DNA of 22,374 nucleotides from Actinomycetes bacterium (GTDB lineage Bacteria; Actinomycetota; Thermoleophilia; Solirubrobacterales; 70-9): contig JAEYSQ010000142.1 of NCBI GenBank assembly GCA_023434465.1, forward strand, positions 1-22,374, written 5' to 3'. A program made the translations under genes and the position numbers. Of the stretch, positions 6,298 through 14,758 are shown one piece after another (the stretch's first letter is position 1; every line of letters starts with the position of its first letter). The notes beneath the pieces are model-generated. The model was not told the DNA's origin. It worked only from the letters and a program-made list of their open reading frames with translations, and searched no databases.

Positions 6298-7302
6298 TTA
6301 GAACTCCGTATCGATCCAGGGCATCATGTCGCGGAGTTCGGCCCCGACGGTCTCGACCTTGTGATCCTTGCCTTCCTGGCGCATGCGGTCGAAGTTCTCG
6401 TTGCCGGCCCGGTTTTCGCCGATGAACTCCTTGGCGAAATCACCGGACTGGATCTCGGAGAGGATCTGCTTCATCGCGGCACGTGACTCCTCACCAATCA
6501 CCCGGGGTCCGCGGGTCAGGTCGCCGTACTCGGCGGTGTTCGAGATCGAGTACCGCATCCCCTGGATGCCCTTCTCGTACATCAGGTCGACGATCAACTT
6601 GAGCTCATGCAGGCACTCGAAGTATGCGAGGCGCGGGTCGTATCCGGCTTCGACGAGAGTGTCGAAACCCGCCCGGACCAGTTCCGTCGCTCCGCCACAA
6701 AGCACGGCCTGTTCACCGAACAGGTCGGTTTCGCATTCGTCCTTGAAGGTGGTTTCGATGACGCCGGCCCTTCCGCCACCGATCCCGATCGCGTAGGCGA
6801 GCACGAGATCGTGGGCGCCTCCGGTGGCGTCCTGCTGGACGGCCATCAGGCAGGGCACACCGGAGCCTTCCTCGAACTGGCGTCGGACCATGTGTCCCGG
6901 ACCCTTCGGGGCGACCATGCCGACGTCGACCCCGGCCGGCGGAACGATCTGATCGAAGCGGATCGCGAAACCGTGGGCGAACATCAAGAGGTTGCCCTCG
7001 GCGATTCCGTCCTTGATCTCGTTCTCCCAGATCTCGGCCTGCTTTTCGTCCGGCAGGAGGATCATCACGATGTCGCCCTTGCTGGCGGCGTCGGCGACCG
7101 TGAGGACCTCGAGCCCGGCGGCGGTGGCCTGCTCGCGGCTGGCCGATCCTTCCCGAAGGCCGACCACGACGTTTACACCCGAATCCTTCAGGTTCAGGGC
7201 GTGCGCGTGGCCCTGTGAACCGAAGCCGAGGATCGCGACGGTCTTGCCCTCAAGCTTCGAGAGGTCGCCGTCCTTGTCGTAGAAGATGTCTTGGGTGCTC
7301 AT
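6298..7302 (-). CDS. ilvC: Ketol-acid reductoisomerase (NADP+), class I
   Basis: A 334-residue enzyme that isomerises and reduces acetolactate or acetohydroxybutyrate in valine, leucine and isoleucine synthesis. The N-terminal Rossmann domain has GFGSQGHAHALNLKDSG (26-42), followed by the cofactor-phosphate loop GLREGSAS. Catalytic and Mg-binding residues are visible: H110 (FAHGF), K133 (APKGPGH), D193 and E197 (DLFGEQAVLCGG), E229 and E233 (FECLHELKLIVDLMYEKG). Length matches the short class I form. ATG 7302 has no Shine-Dalgarno sequence, but a TAGCAT box ends 9 nt before it, so the gene may have its own leaderless transcript. menE ends 12 bp upstream on the same strand. The partner genes ilvBN lie about 7.5 kb away, beyond the menaquinone cluster. 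Confidence 0.97.
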   Translation of the reverse strand: MSTQDIFYDKDGDLSKLEGKTVAILGFGSQGHAHALNLKDSGVNVVVGLREGSASREQATAAGLEVLTVADAASKGDIVMILLPDEKQAEIWENEIKDGIAEGNLLMFAHGFAIRFDQIVPPAGVDVGMVAPKGPGHMVRRQFEEGSGVPCLMAVQQDATGGAHDLVLAYAIGIGGGRAGVIETTFKDECETDLFGEQAVLCGGATELVRAGFDTLVEAGYDPRLAYFECLHELKLIVDLMYEKGIQGMRYSISNTAEYGDLTRGPRVIGEESRAAMKQILSEIQSGDFAKEFIGENRAGNENFDRMRQEGKDHKVETVGAELRDMMPWIDTEF

Positions 7303-7311
7303 AGGACCCGG

Positions 7312-7317
7312 ATGCTA
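7312..7317 (-). promoter_or_regulatory. Candidate -10 box of ilvC, overlapping the menE stop codon
   Basis: TAGCAT on the minus strand ends 9 nt before the ilvC ATG. Its first three bases are the TAG stop of menE. No Shine-Dalgarno sequence is present, which fits a leaderless ilvC transcript. Confidence 0.4.
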
Positions 7318-8649
7318 AGGGTTACTCAGGAGCGCCGCCCTGTGGAGCTTGCCGGAGGGAGTCTTCGGCAGTTGGTCGACGACTTCGATCTGCTTCGGAA
7401 TCTTGTAGGGAGCGAGTTTTCCGTCGCAGTGGGCGCGCAATTCATCGATGCTCACCGACCCTCCTTCCCGCGGCACCACGACCGCGGTGACGGCCTGCTG
7501 CCATTCCGGATCGGGCCGACCGACCACCGCCGCCTCGAGGATCCCGGGATGCTGTACCAGCACGTCCTCCACTTCGGCCGGAATCACGTTTTCACCGCCG
7601 GTGATGATCATTTCGTCGGTCCGGCCCTGGACGAAAAGGAAGCCGTCTTCGTCGATCCAACCGACGTCACCGGTGTGCAGCCAGCCGTCGGCGTCGAGTG
7701 CCCCGGCAGACACGGTCGGGCCCTGAACCAGGATCTCCCCGGCCTGGATGCGCAGGTGCGAGGTGAGGAGCGGACGACCGACCGAGCCGACCTTGCGGCG
7801 GGCCTCGGCGACCTCGAGGGTCGTCACCTGGGAACAGGTTTCGGTCAGGCCATAGGTCTGGATCACTTTGGCTCCGCGGTCGAGAGCCTCGCTGAGGGCG
7901 CTCGGTGGTACCGGCCCGCCACCGACCAGGATTGCCCGGGGCGCGGTCAGGTCCACGTCTTCGTCGAGCAGCCGGAGCAACATCGTCGAAACCATCGAGA
8001 CGACGGTCACTCCGTCGCGCTCGATCGCCTCGGTCACTCCCGCCGGGGTGAACCGGTCCTGCAACACGATCGCGGTGCCGTAGATCACCGACCGCATGAC
8101 GATCGAGAGTCCGGAAATATGACTGGTCGGCAGCGCGCAGAGCCAGCGGTCCGACGGATCGACCCCGATGTTGAAAGCTGACCCCATGGCGCTGAAGAGG
8201 TGGTTCCCATAGGAGAGAGAAACGGTGTGCGGCCGACCGGTCGATCCGCTGGTCAGGATGCGGCAATGGGGGTCCGACATGTCGTGCTCGCCGAGCAAGG
8301 GCAGGTCGGCCTCGGTCTGGGTCAACTTGCCAGGGTCGTCGAGATCGACCGAGACTTCACAGGACGCGATTGCCTCGGCCCGTTCCTCCGGCGAAAGCTT
8401 CGGGCTGATCGGCAAAAGCACGGCGCCGGTCTTCATCAGGGCATGGATCAGGATGATCTTGTCCCGGCCGGGACGCATGTTCATCGCCACGGTTGCCCCC
8501 CTTCGCACCCCCCAGGCGGCCAGCCGACGAGCCGCGTGGGCCGCCTCCTCTTCCAGCTCGGCATAGGTCATCGACTCACCGTCCGCGATCAGGGCGATCC
8601 GGTCGGGGCAGCTCTGTGCTCTCTGGGCCAGCCAGTTGTCGAGTTTCAA
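7315..8649 (-). CDS. menE: o-Succinylbenzoate--CoA ligase
   Basis: A 444-residue adenylate-forming (ANL) enzyme that activates o-succinylbenzoate with ATP and CoA in menaquinone synthesis. Motifs in order: TSGSTG phosphate loop at 133-138 (followed by RPH instead of the usual KPK), YGLTET at 266-271, TGD at 326-328, hinge GRTDEMIITGGENV at 342-355, and the C-terminal catalytic lysine K434 in PKTPSGKLHR. The assignment to MenE rather than another acyl-CoA ligase rests on its short length and its place beside menB, menA, menC, menD and menF. The start is uncertain: TTG 8649 (reading LKLDNWLAQRA) matches where family members begin and has GAGGT just before it. The upstream ATG at 8715 would overlap menB. 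It is divergent from menB and ends 12 bp before ilvC. Confidence 0.88.
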   Translation of the reverse strand: MKLDNWLAQRAQSCPDRIALIADGESMTYAELEEEAAHAARRLAAWGVRRGATVAMNMRPGRDKIILIHALMKTGAVLLPISPKLSPEERAEAIASCEVSVDLDDPGKLTQTEADLPLLGEHDMSDPHCRILTSGSTGRPHTVSLSYGNHLFSAMGSAFNIGVDPSDRWLCALPTSHISGLSIVMRSVIYGTAIVLQDRFTPAGVTEAIERDGVTVVSMVSTMLLRLLDEDVDLTAPRAILVGGGPVPPSALSEALDRGAKVIQTYGLTETCSQVTTLEVAEARRKVGSVGRPLLTSHLRIQAGEILVQGPTVSAGALDADGWLHTGDVGWIDEDGFLFVQGRTDEMIITGGENVIPAEVEDVLVQHPGILEAAVVGRPDPEWQQAVTAVVVPREGGSVSIDELRAHCDGKLAPYKIPKQIEVVDQLPKTPSGKLHRAALLSNP

Positions 8650-8692
8650 TTGACCTCGTTTATCGTGGTGCTTCTCAAAATCTTTGCGATCT

Positions 8693-8710
8693 GCGAGCCC
8701 GGCGGCTCGC
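8693..8710. promoter_or_regulatory. 7-bp inverted repeat in the menE-menB divergent gap
   Basis: GCGAGCC (8693-8699) and GGCTCGC (8704-8710) flank a CGGC loop and end 3 nt before the menB ATG at 8714. It could be an operator shared by menE and menB, or an RNA hairpin that hides the menB start. No Shine-Dalgarno sequence is visible for that ATG. Confidence 0.4.
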
Positions 8711-8713
8711 GGC

Positions 8714-9613
8714 ATGATGAACGGAGTAACGGACTTGCCCGAAAGACACCGCAACGCGCCCCCCGAAGAAACGCTTTACCAGCCAATCGAGTGGCTGTCG
8801 GCCGGAGATTACTCCGACATCCTCTACGAGAAGGCCGAGGGTATCGCCAAGATCACGATCAATCGGCCGGAGGTGCGAAATGCGTTTCGTCCGCAGACCC
8901 TGGCCGAGCTTCGGGACGCCTTCGGAAAAGCCCGGGATGATCTCGAAGTGGGCTCGATCATCTTCACCGGAGCCGGGACTGAAGCGTTCTGTTCCGGTGG
9001 CGATCAGCGGATTCGTGGCGACGACGGCTACATCGGTGACGACGACGTTGCCGATCAGGGCGTCGGCCGCCTCGATGTCGGGGATCTCCACGTCCAGATC
9101 CGACGCCTGCCGAAGCCGGTGGTGGCCATGGTCGCCGGATACGCGGTCGGTGGCGGTCATATCCTCCATCTCGTCTGTGACATGACGATCGCCGGTGACA
9201 ATGCCCGATTCGGCCAGACCGGTCCCCGGGTCGGCAGCTTCGACGGCGGCTTCGGGGCCAGCCTCCTGGCGCGGAACATCGGCGTCAAGCGAGCCAAGGA
9301 AGTGTGGTTTCTCTGCCGGCACTACACAGCGGATGAAGCCGAACGCATGGGGCTGGTCAACGCCGTCGTTCCGGTCGAAGACCTGGAGAGGGAAACTGTC
9401 GCCTGGTGTCGCGAGATGTCTCACCTCTCCCCGCTCTCTCTCCGCCTGCTGAAGTCGAGCTTCAACGCCGAAGAAGACGGCCTGACCGGTCTGCAACAGC
9501 TGTCGCATGACGCAACCCTGCTCTTCTACATGTCGGAAGAGGGCCAGGAAGGCAGGAACGCCTTCCAGGAAGGCCGCAAGCCCGACTTCGAGAAGTTCCC
9601 GAAACGCCCGTGA
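8714..9613 (+). CDS. menB: 1,4-Dihydroxy-2-naphthoyl-CoA synthase
   Basis: A 299-residue crotonase-fold enzyme that closes the second ring, turning o-succinylbenzoyl-CoA into DHNA-CoA. Family blocks: ITINRPEVRNAFRPQTLAEL (48-67), FCSGGDQRIRG (92-102), VAGYAVGGGHILHLVCD (140-156) and GSFDGGFG (174-181). The segment FGQTGPRVGSF has Gly where M. tuberculosis MenB has the catalytic Asp (QTDADVGSF), so by family knowledge this is the bicarbonate-dependent type I form, like E. coli. The start is uncertain: ATG 8714 lacks a ribosome-binding site and follows a hairpin, while TTG 8735 has GGAG 8 nt upstream; the conserved region starts later either way. Its TGA overlaps the menA GTG (GTGA), indicating translational coupling. 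Confidence 0.95.
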   Translation: MMNGVTDLPERHRNAPPEETLYQPIEWLSAGDYSDILYEKAEGIAKITINRPEVRNAFRPQTLAELRDAFGKARDDLEVGSIIFTGAGTEAFCSGGDQRIRGDDGYIGDDDVADQGVGRLDVGDLHVQIRRLPKPVVAMVAGYAVGGGHILHLVCDMTIAGDNARFGQTGPRVGSFDGGFGASLLARNIGVKRAKEVWFLCRHYTADEAERMGLVNAVVPVEDLERETVAWCREMSHLSPLSLRLLKSSFNAEEDGLTGLQQLSHDATLLFYMSEEGQEGRNAFQEGRKPDFEKFPKRP

Positions 9614-10491
9614 GAATCTGGCTGAACGCGGCGCGGCCGCGCACCCTGCCCGCCGCGATCGCGCCGGTTCTGGTCGGCACCGCGGCCGCAGTGTTCGCGG
9701 TCGACGATCTGCCTCGTCTGGGCGGATTTCTGGCTGCCCTGGTGGCCAGCGTCCTGATCCAGATCGGCACCAATCTGGCAAACGATTACTCGGATGCGCG
9801 TCGGGGAGCGGACTCGGCCGACCGTCTCGGGCCGGTCCGGGTCACTTCTGCCGGACTGATCACCCCCCGCCGGGTTCTGACCGCAACCTGGGTCGCCTTC
9901 GGCCTCGCCGCGCTGCTGGGCATCTACCTGGCCTGGCTGGCTGGCTGGATCATCCTCGTGGTCGGAATCGTTTCGATCGCTGCCGGGTTCCTCTACACCG
10001 GCGGACCCAGGCCCTACGGTTACGCGGGCCTCGGCGAGGTCTTCGTCTTTCTCTTCTTCGGACTGGTCTCGGTCAACGGCTCCTACTACGTTCAGCTGGA
10101 AGAACTGGCCTGGCGGCCGTTCGGTCTCTCGGTGGCGGTCGGCCTGCTTTCGACGGCCATTCTGGTCGTCAACAACGTGCGTGACATCGACTCCGACCGG
10201 CGCGCCAGCAAGAACACCCTGGCTGTCCGTCTCGGCCGGGCAAAAACCCGTCGTCTCTACGTGTTCCTGATGCTCTCTGCCTTCTTCGTGCTGGGACTAA
10301 CCGTCGTGTTGAACGACGGTCCCTGGCTTGCTCTGCTCGGCCTGGTCGCGATTCCGATGGCCCGCGATCCGATCGCGGCGGTAACCGGCCGCACCGACGG
10401 ACCGTCGCTGAACAAGGCACTGGCCGGCACCGGGGCCGTTCTCGGCGTGACCGCGCTCCTGACCGCGATCGGGCTGGTTCTGGGGGCCTGA
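9610..10491 (+). CDS. menA: 1,4-Dihydroxy-2-naphthoate polyprenyltransferase (UbiA family)
   Basis: A 293-residue integral membrane prenyltransferase that joins a polyprenyl diphosphate to DHNA, giving demethylmenaquinone. The two Mg-diphosphate motifs are NDYSDARRGAD (58-68) and RDIDSDRRASKNTLAVRLG (191-209), the MenA forms of the UbiA aspartate-rich motifs. The rest is mostly hydrophobic helices (about eight or nine). It starts MRIWLNAARPRTLPAAIAPV, typical of MenA. GTG 9610 overlaps the menB stop by 4 bp, and menC begins 1 bp after its TGA, so menB, menA and menC form a tightly packed operon. Confidence 0.95.
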   Translation: MRIWLNAARPRTLPAAIAPVLVGTAAAVFAVDDLPRLGGFLAALVASVLIQIGTNLANDYSDARRGADSADRLGPVRVTSAGLITPRRVLTATWVAFGLAALLGIYLAWLAGWIILVVGIVSIAAGFLYTGGPRPYGYAGLGEVFVFLFFGLVSVNGSYYVQLEELAWRPFGLSVAVGLLSTAILVVNNVRDIDSDRRASKNTLAVRLGRAKTRRLYVFLMLSAFFVLGLTVVLNDGPWLALLGLVAIPMARDPIAAVTGRTDGPSLNKALAGTGAVLGVTALLTAIGLVLGA

Positions 10492-10492
10492 G

Positions 10493-11527
10493 ATGGAAGT
10501 CGGACCGCTCAGCGTTGAGGCGATTCCCTTCGCGCTGACTTTCCGGCAGCCCTACGTGACGGCGACCGGCACGCTCGAGCGCCGCGAGTCGGTTCTGCTC
10601 CGTCTGCGGGACGAGAACGGGATCACGGGACTTGGCGAGGGGGTCCCGATGTCACTGAGGGGCGGCGACGGAATCAAGCGGGTCCTGGCCGAACTGGAGC
10701 GTTGGGCTGAAGATCCAGGTCTCGTTCCGACGATTGCCCCGGCCCGCTGTGCCGTCTCGATGGCGGTCGCCGACCTGGTCGCCAGGCGCGAGGAGATTCC
10801 TCTCTGGCAGTACCTCGACCCGGCGGCCACGCCACGCACGCTCAAGTGCAATGCGACGATTACGGCCGGAGCGGTCGGTGAGGTGGTCGCACAGTGCGAG
10901 CAGTGGGCGAACGACGGCTTCGACGTTTTCAAGCTCAAGGCCGGCCCCGACGTGGCGGTTGAGCTGGCAACCGCAGTGCGCTCCGCGCTGGGACCGGAGG
11001 CCGTGATCCGGCTCGATGCGAACGGTACCTGGGGATCCCGCGGGGCGTAGATCCTCGAGCGACTCGAACCGGTCGGACCCGAACTGGTCGAAGAGCCGGT
11101 CACCGGCCTCGCCGATCTGGCGTCGCTGAACCGGAAGACCTCTATCCCCCTGGTCGCCGACGAATCCGTCAACGATCCGGAAGAAGCCGCCGACGCATTC
11201 CTGGAAAAGGCCTGCACCGCCGTAACCGTAAAGTTGACGAAGATCGGCGGGCTCGACGCAACCCTCGGTGGCCATCTCCCCACCTACCTTTCAAGCGCTC
11301 TCGACGGGCCGGTCGGCATCGCCGCGGCCGCCCACGTCGCACAGACTCTCGACCCCGCTCTGCCCTGGCCCGGAATGGCCCACGGCCTCGCTACGGAGCG
11401 TCTGTTCGTCGAGCAGCTCTCGGCTGCCGGGCCCCTGACCGCCCGAAACGAGCTCGACCCTCCCGCCAACGGCTTCGGCCTGGGAGTCGAACTGGACGAA
11501 AAGGTCCTTCTCAGCTGCCGCCTCTAG
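10493..11527 (+). pseudogene. menC: o-Succinylbenzoate synthase gene interrupted by an in-frame TAG
   Basis: An enolase-superfamily gene that dehydrates SHCHC to o-succinylbenzoate. The frame is open for 345 codons except for TAG at 11048-11050 (codon 186), and the match continues in the same frame after it. Before the stop: K147/K149 (FKLKAGPD) and metal ligand D175 (RLDANGTW). After it: ILERLEPVGPELVEEPV with E200/E201, VADES (D223, E224) and K247 (VKLTKIGG). All expected active-site residues are present, so the change is recent, a sequence error, or read through. One substitution (for example CAG to TAG) explains it. Alternatively, shifting the frame by one base across 11033-11050 reads D-P-A-G-R-R, more like family members after the DANGxW motif, which would mean two compensating indels. 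As written, the product is a 185-residue fragment without a full barrel. It starts 1 bp after menA. Confidence 0.9.
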
Positions 11528-11606
11528 GCTTGCCTGTTCTCCGGCCGTAACCTGCAACAACGTCGGCGCAAGGCCTGGTTTGGCGCTCCGCAACTCCGTC
11601 GGCGTC

Positions 11607-11612
11607 TAGGCT
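11607..11612 (+). promoter_or_regulatory. Candidate -10 box of menD
   Basis: TAGGCT ends 9 nt before the menD GTG. The 94-bp gap between menC and menD has no Shine-Dalgarno sequence near the start, so menD may be transcribed separately as a leaderless mRNA. No clear -35 was seen and nothing else was recognised in the gap. Confidence 0.35.
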
Positions 11613-11621
11613 CTCGTCTCC

Positions 11622-13325
11622 GTGGACCCGTCCAACCGAAACACCGCGCTTTGCACGGCTTTTGCAGAGGAGCTGGCCCGTTGTGGTGTTCGCCTGGCTG
11701 TGATCTCTCCCGGTTCGCGTTCTACCCCGCTTGCGCTCGCCCTTTTTCGGCAGGATCAGATCGAGGTGGAAGTCGCGCTGGATGAGAGGTCCGCCTCCTA
11801 TTACGCGCTCGGTGCCGCCCAGGCGACCTGTACCCCGGTCGCCCTCGTCTGCACCTCGGGGACCGCGGCAGCGAACTTCCACCCGGCGGTGGCCGAGGCC
11901 GACCTCTCCGCGATCCCGTTGATCGTCCTCACTGCCGACCGTCCTCCCGAACTCCGGGACATCGGGGCCGGCCAGACGATCGACCAGATCAAGCTGTTCG
12001 GGGACTCAGTGCGCTGGTTTTCGGAAGTTGGAAGTCACGAGGCCGATGATTCAGGACTGCTCCATTTCCGCTCGCTCGCCTGTCGCGCTTTTGCCACGGC
12101 CGGCGGTGATCCCCGCCCAGGCCCGGTCCACCTCAATTTCCCCTTGCGGGACCCACTCGCTCCGGTCCCGGAAGAAGGCGCGGTCACCGCGACCCGCCGA
12201 CTGGCCCTCGAAGGACGGCGTTCGGGGCCGCTGACCCTGGTCGAAAAGGCGACCTGTGGCGCGGACCGCGCGACGGTGAGCCGGCTGGTGGCGATGATCC
12301 AGGCCGCCGAGAGGATCCTGATCCTGGCCGGTCGCCAGACCGAAACCTCGATCCGCGAGCCGCTTGCCCGCCTGGCTAACGCATGCCGGGCCCCGGTCCT
12401 GGCCGAGCCGACCTCCCAGTTCCGGCTTGGCCCGCATGACCGCGGCGCCGTGATCACTGCCTACGAACGGGTCGCTCGTCGGCGTGAACCGGCTCTCGCG
12501 CCCGACCTGGTGATCCGCCTGGGGGAGTTTCCGACTTCGAAGCAACTACGCCTCTGGCTCGCGGAGGTCGACCCGGTCCAGATCGTGATCGACCCCGGCT
12601 ACGGCTGGTACGAACCGATCCGGACCGCAGACCTGATTGTGCGGTCAGACCCCTCCACCCTGCTTCATCAGATCGAAAACACGGCCGAGCAGCGTATTGA
12701 CGGTCCGGCCGGCAGCAGTTTCTGGAACAAATGGATGGAAGCCGAGAAGAGCGAACGCAGGGAGGTCGAAGGCGCCTGGACCGAGGGCGGAAATCTTCAG
12801 GCCGGCGAAGTTCACGCGTTCCTGGCCGGCCTGCAGGCCGACGGCAGTCTGGTCTATACGGCATCGAGCCTGGCGATCCGCGACCAGGAAGAATCTGTGC
12901 CGGCTCTGGATCGAGACGTCACCTTCCTTGCCAACCGCGGTGCCAACGGGATCGATGGGCTGCTCGCATCCGGCCTGGGCGCGGCGACGGCCAGCCGCAA
13001 GCCGACCACCATCGTCACTGGCGATCTCGGCTTCTTCCATGATGTCGGGAGCCTTGCCCTCGCCCGCAGTCTGGAGATTTCGGTACGGATCGTCGTTCTC
13101 AACAACGTGGGCGGAGGGATCTTTGAACGCCTGCCTCAGCGCGATTCGATGTCAGCGGCCGAATTCGAAGCCCTGATGCGTACGCCATCGGGCCTTGTTG
13201 TCGAGGATGCGGCGCGCCTCTACGGGCTGCCGTTCCATCGGGTCTCCGACATCGACTCGCTCCGGGTGGCCTTCGAAGCCGACGCTGGCGCCGTCTCGGT
13301 GATCGAAGTCCCGGTCGCCGGCTGA
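11622..13325 (+). CDS. menD: SEPHCHC synthase (2-succinyl-5-enolpyruvyl-6-hydroxy-3-cyclohexene-1-carboxylate synthase)
   Basis: A 567-residue thiamine-diphosphate enzyme that joins isochorismate and 2-oxoglutarate, the first committed step to menaquinone. Diagnostic blocks: ISPGSRSTPLALALF (28-42), DERSASYYALG with the ThDP-activating Glu55, TSGTAAANFHPAVAEA, LTADRPPELRDIGAGQTIDQ, then in the C-terminal ThDP domain ANRGANGIDGLLASGLGAA and the metal site GDLGFFHDVGSL to NNVGGGIFERLPQ. Length is typical (about 550-580). GTG 11622 is the only reasonable start. It follows menC by 94 bp and ends 17 bp before the convergent menF. M. tuberculosis MenD is inhibited by DHNA; whether this one is cannot be judged from sequence alone. 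Confidence 0.97.
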   Translation: MDPSNRNTALCTAFAEELARCGVRLAVISPGSRSTPLALALFRQDQIEVEVALDERSASYYALGAAQATCTPVALVCTSGTAAANFHPAVAEADLSAIPLIVLTADRPPELRDIGAGQTIDQIKLFGDSVRWFSEVGSHEADDSGLLHFRSLACRAFATAGGDPRPGPVHLNFPLRDPLAPVPEEGAVTATRRLALEGRRSGPLTLVEKATCGADRATVSRLVAMIQAAERILILAGRQTETSIREPLARLANACRAPVLAEPTSQFRLGPHDRGAVITAYERVARRREPALAPDLVIRLGEFPTSKQLRLWLAEVDPVQIVIDPGYGWYEPIRTADLIVRSDPSTLLHQIENTAEQRIDGPAGSSFWNKWMEAEKSERREVEGAWTEGGNLQAGEVHAFLAGLQADGSLVYTASSLAIRDQEESVPALDRDVTFLANRGANGIDGLLASGLGAATASRKPTTIVTGDLGFFHDVGSLALARSLEISVRIVVLNNVGGGIFERLPQRDSMSAAEFEALMRTPSGLVVEDAARLYGLPFHRVSDIDSLRVAFEADAGAVSVIEVPVAG

Positions 13326-13342
13326 GGTTTTTCACCCGATCG

Positions 13343-14758
13343 TCAGCTCAGGAGGGGCAGCAGGGCGCCGAGCTTGATCTCGGTTTCCGCCAGCTCCGCT
13401 GCCGGGTCTGAATCGGCGACCACGCCTACCCCGGCGAAGAGATGGGCTTCGCGGTCACGGATCAGGGCACTGCGGAGTGCGACACAGAACTCTCCGTCAC
13501 CGGAGCCGTCCATCCAGCCGACCGGGCTCGCATACCAGCCCCGGTCCATGGCTTCGACCTCCGTCATCACATGGCGGGCCTTCTTCCAGGGCTCGCCCCC
13601 GACGGCCGGGGTCGGATGGAGCAGCCCGGCCAGCTCGATCGCGGTCCGGGGCTGCGACAGCTGGGCGTACACCGGGGTGCCAAGATGCTGGATGTTCGCG
13701 ACCTTGATGATCTCCGGTTCATCGGCAGCCTCAACCCAGACGCTCAACCGTCCGAGCGTCTTGACGATGCGCCGGACCACCACCGCCTGCTCGCCGCGGT
13801 CTTTGTTGCTGCCCAGAAGCTGCTGCGCGAGGTGGTCATCGACCGCCGGGTCACTGCTCCGGCGGGTCGATCCGGCCAGGCCGACGGTGGCCACGCCGCG
13901 GCCCACGCAGCGAACGAGAAGCTCCGGGCTCGCGCCGATGAACACCGCTTCGCCGGTTCCGGCGCAAAAGTTGAAGCAGGACGGAAAGCCCTGCCGAAGT
14001 GCGTCGAAGATCGCTGCCGGATCATGAGCGGAGCCGGCCCGGACCACGACCTCGCGGGCCAGCACCACCTTCTCGATCTCCCCCGCCCTGATCCGCTCGA
14101 CCGCTGCCGCCACCGATCGTTCGTACTCTTCCGGGCTGCGGACGCTTTCGATCACCGGAGCGACCGTCGGATGGGGGTCGATCATCGGCAGCTCCGCACT
14201 GACCAGCCCCGCTACCCGGTTGAGGGCACTTTCGGCCAGGGCTTCCGGGTCACTTCCGGACCCGACCATCAGATTCACGGTGATGAAGGTGCCGGCCTCG
14301 GAAGACTGGATGGCGAGCTCCGGCAGGATCATCGAAGCGGGCTCGAAAGAGGACCAGGCAGGATCAGCCTCCGCATCGGCGGTGCCGAAACCGGCCTCGT
14401 CGTGGAATGAAAAGCCACCGGTCCAGACCGGTCCCGTCGTGAAGCCGGCCGAACCGCGGACAACCGCTTCACCGGACAGATGGGCGCATTCGGCCGCCAC
14501 CTCGACGAATCGGTCCGGCCCCCGCGAGTTGACCTCATGAACGCGGCCGAGCGCGGCCATTCTGAGGTCACGGTCAGGCTGTTCCCAGCAAAAGAACGGT
14601 TCCCCGGCCCGCCTTGAGGCGAAGACGGTCGCCACGGGGTCATGACATTCGAACGGCAGGCTGACCGAAACCACGGTCGGCGCGCGTCGCCGCGACGCTT
14701 CGGTCAGCGCCTCGCGCAGCTCCAAATCAAGATTCGCCCGATCTGCGGGCGACGACAT
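13343..14758 (-). CDS. menF: Isochorismate synthase
   Basis: A 471-residue chorismate-binding enzyme converting chorismate to isochorismate. Motifs: IEKVVLAREVVVRAG (228-242, with the general base K230), VFIGASPELLVR (272-283), LAGSTRR (294-300), LHPTPAVGGEP (380-390), DRGWYASPVGWMDGSGDGEF (405-424) and GVGVVADSDPAAELAETEIK (443-462), the last providing Mg-binding glutamates. I prefer MenF over a siderophore-type EntC or salicylate synthase because of the surrounding men genes. ATG 14758 overlaps the ilvN stop by one base (TGATG), so it is probably translated by coupling from the ilvBN mRNA. Its end converges with menD, 17 bp away. Confidence 0.94.
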   Translation of the reverse strand: MSSPADRANLDLELREALTEASRRRAPTVVSVSLPFECHDPVATVFASRRAGEPFFCWEQPDRDLRMAALGRVHEVNSRGPDRFVEVAAECAHLSGEAVVRGSAGFTTGPVWTGGFSFHDEAGFGTADAEADPAWSSFEPASMILPELAIQSSEAGTFITVNLMVGSGSDPEALAESALNRVAGLVSAELPMIDPHPTVAPVIESVRSPEEYERSVAAAVERIRAGEIEKVVLAREVVVRAGSAHDPAAIFDALRQGFPSCFNFCAGTGEAVFIGASPELLVRCVGRGVATVGLAGSTRRSSDPAVDDHLAQQLLGSNKDRGEQAVVVRRIVKTLGRLSVWVEAADEPEIIKVANIQHLGTPVYAQLSQPRTAIELAGLLHPTPAVGGEPWKKARHVMTEVEAMDRGWYASPVGWMDGSGDGEFCVALRSALIRDREAHLFAGVGVVADSDPAAELAETEIKLGALLPLLS

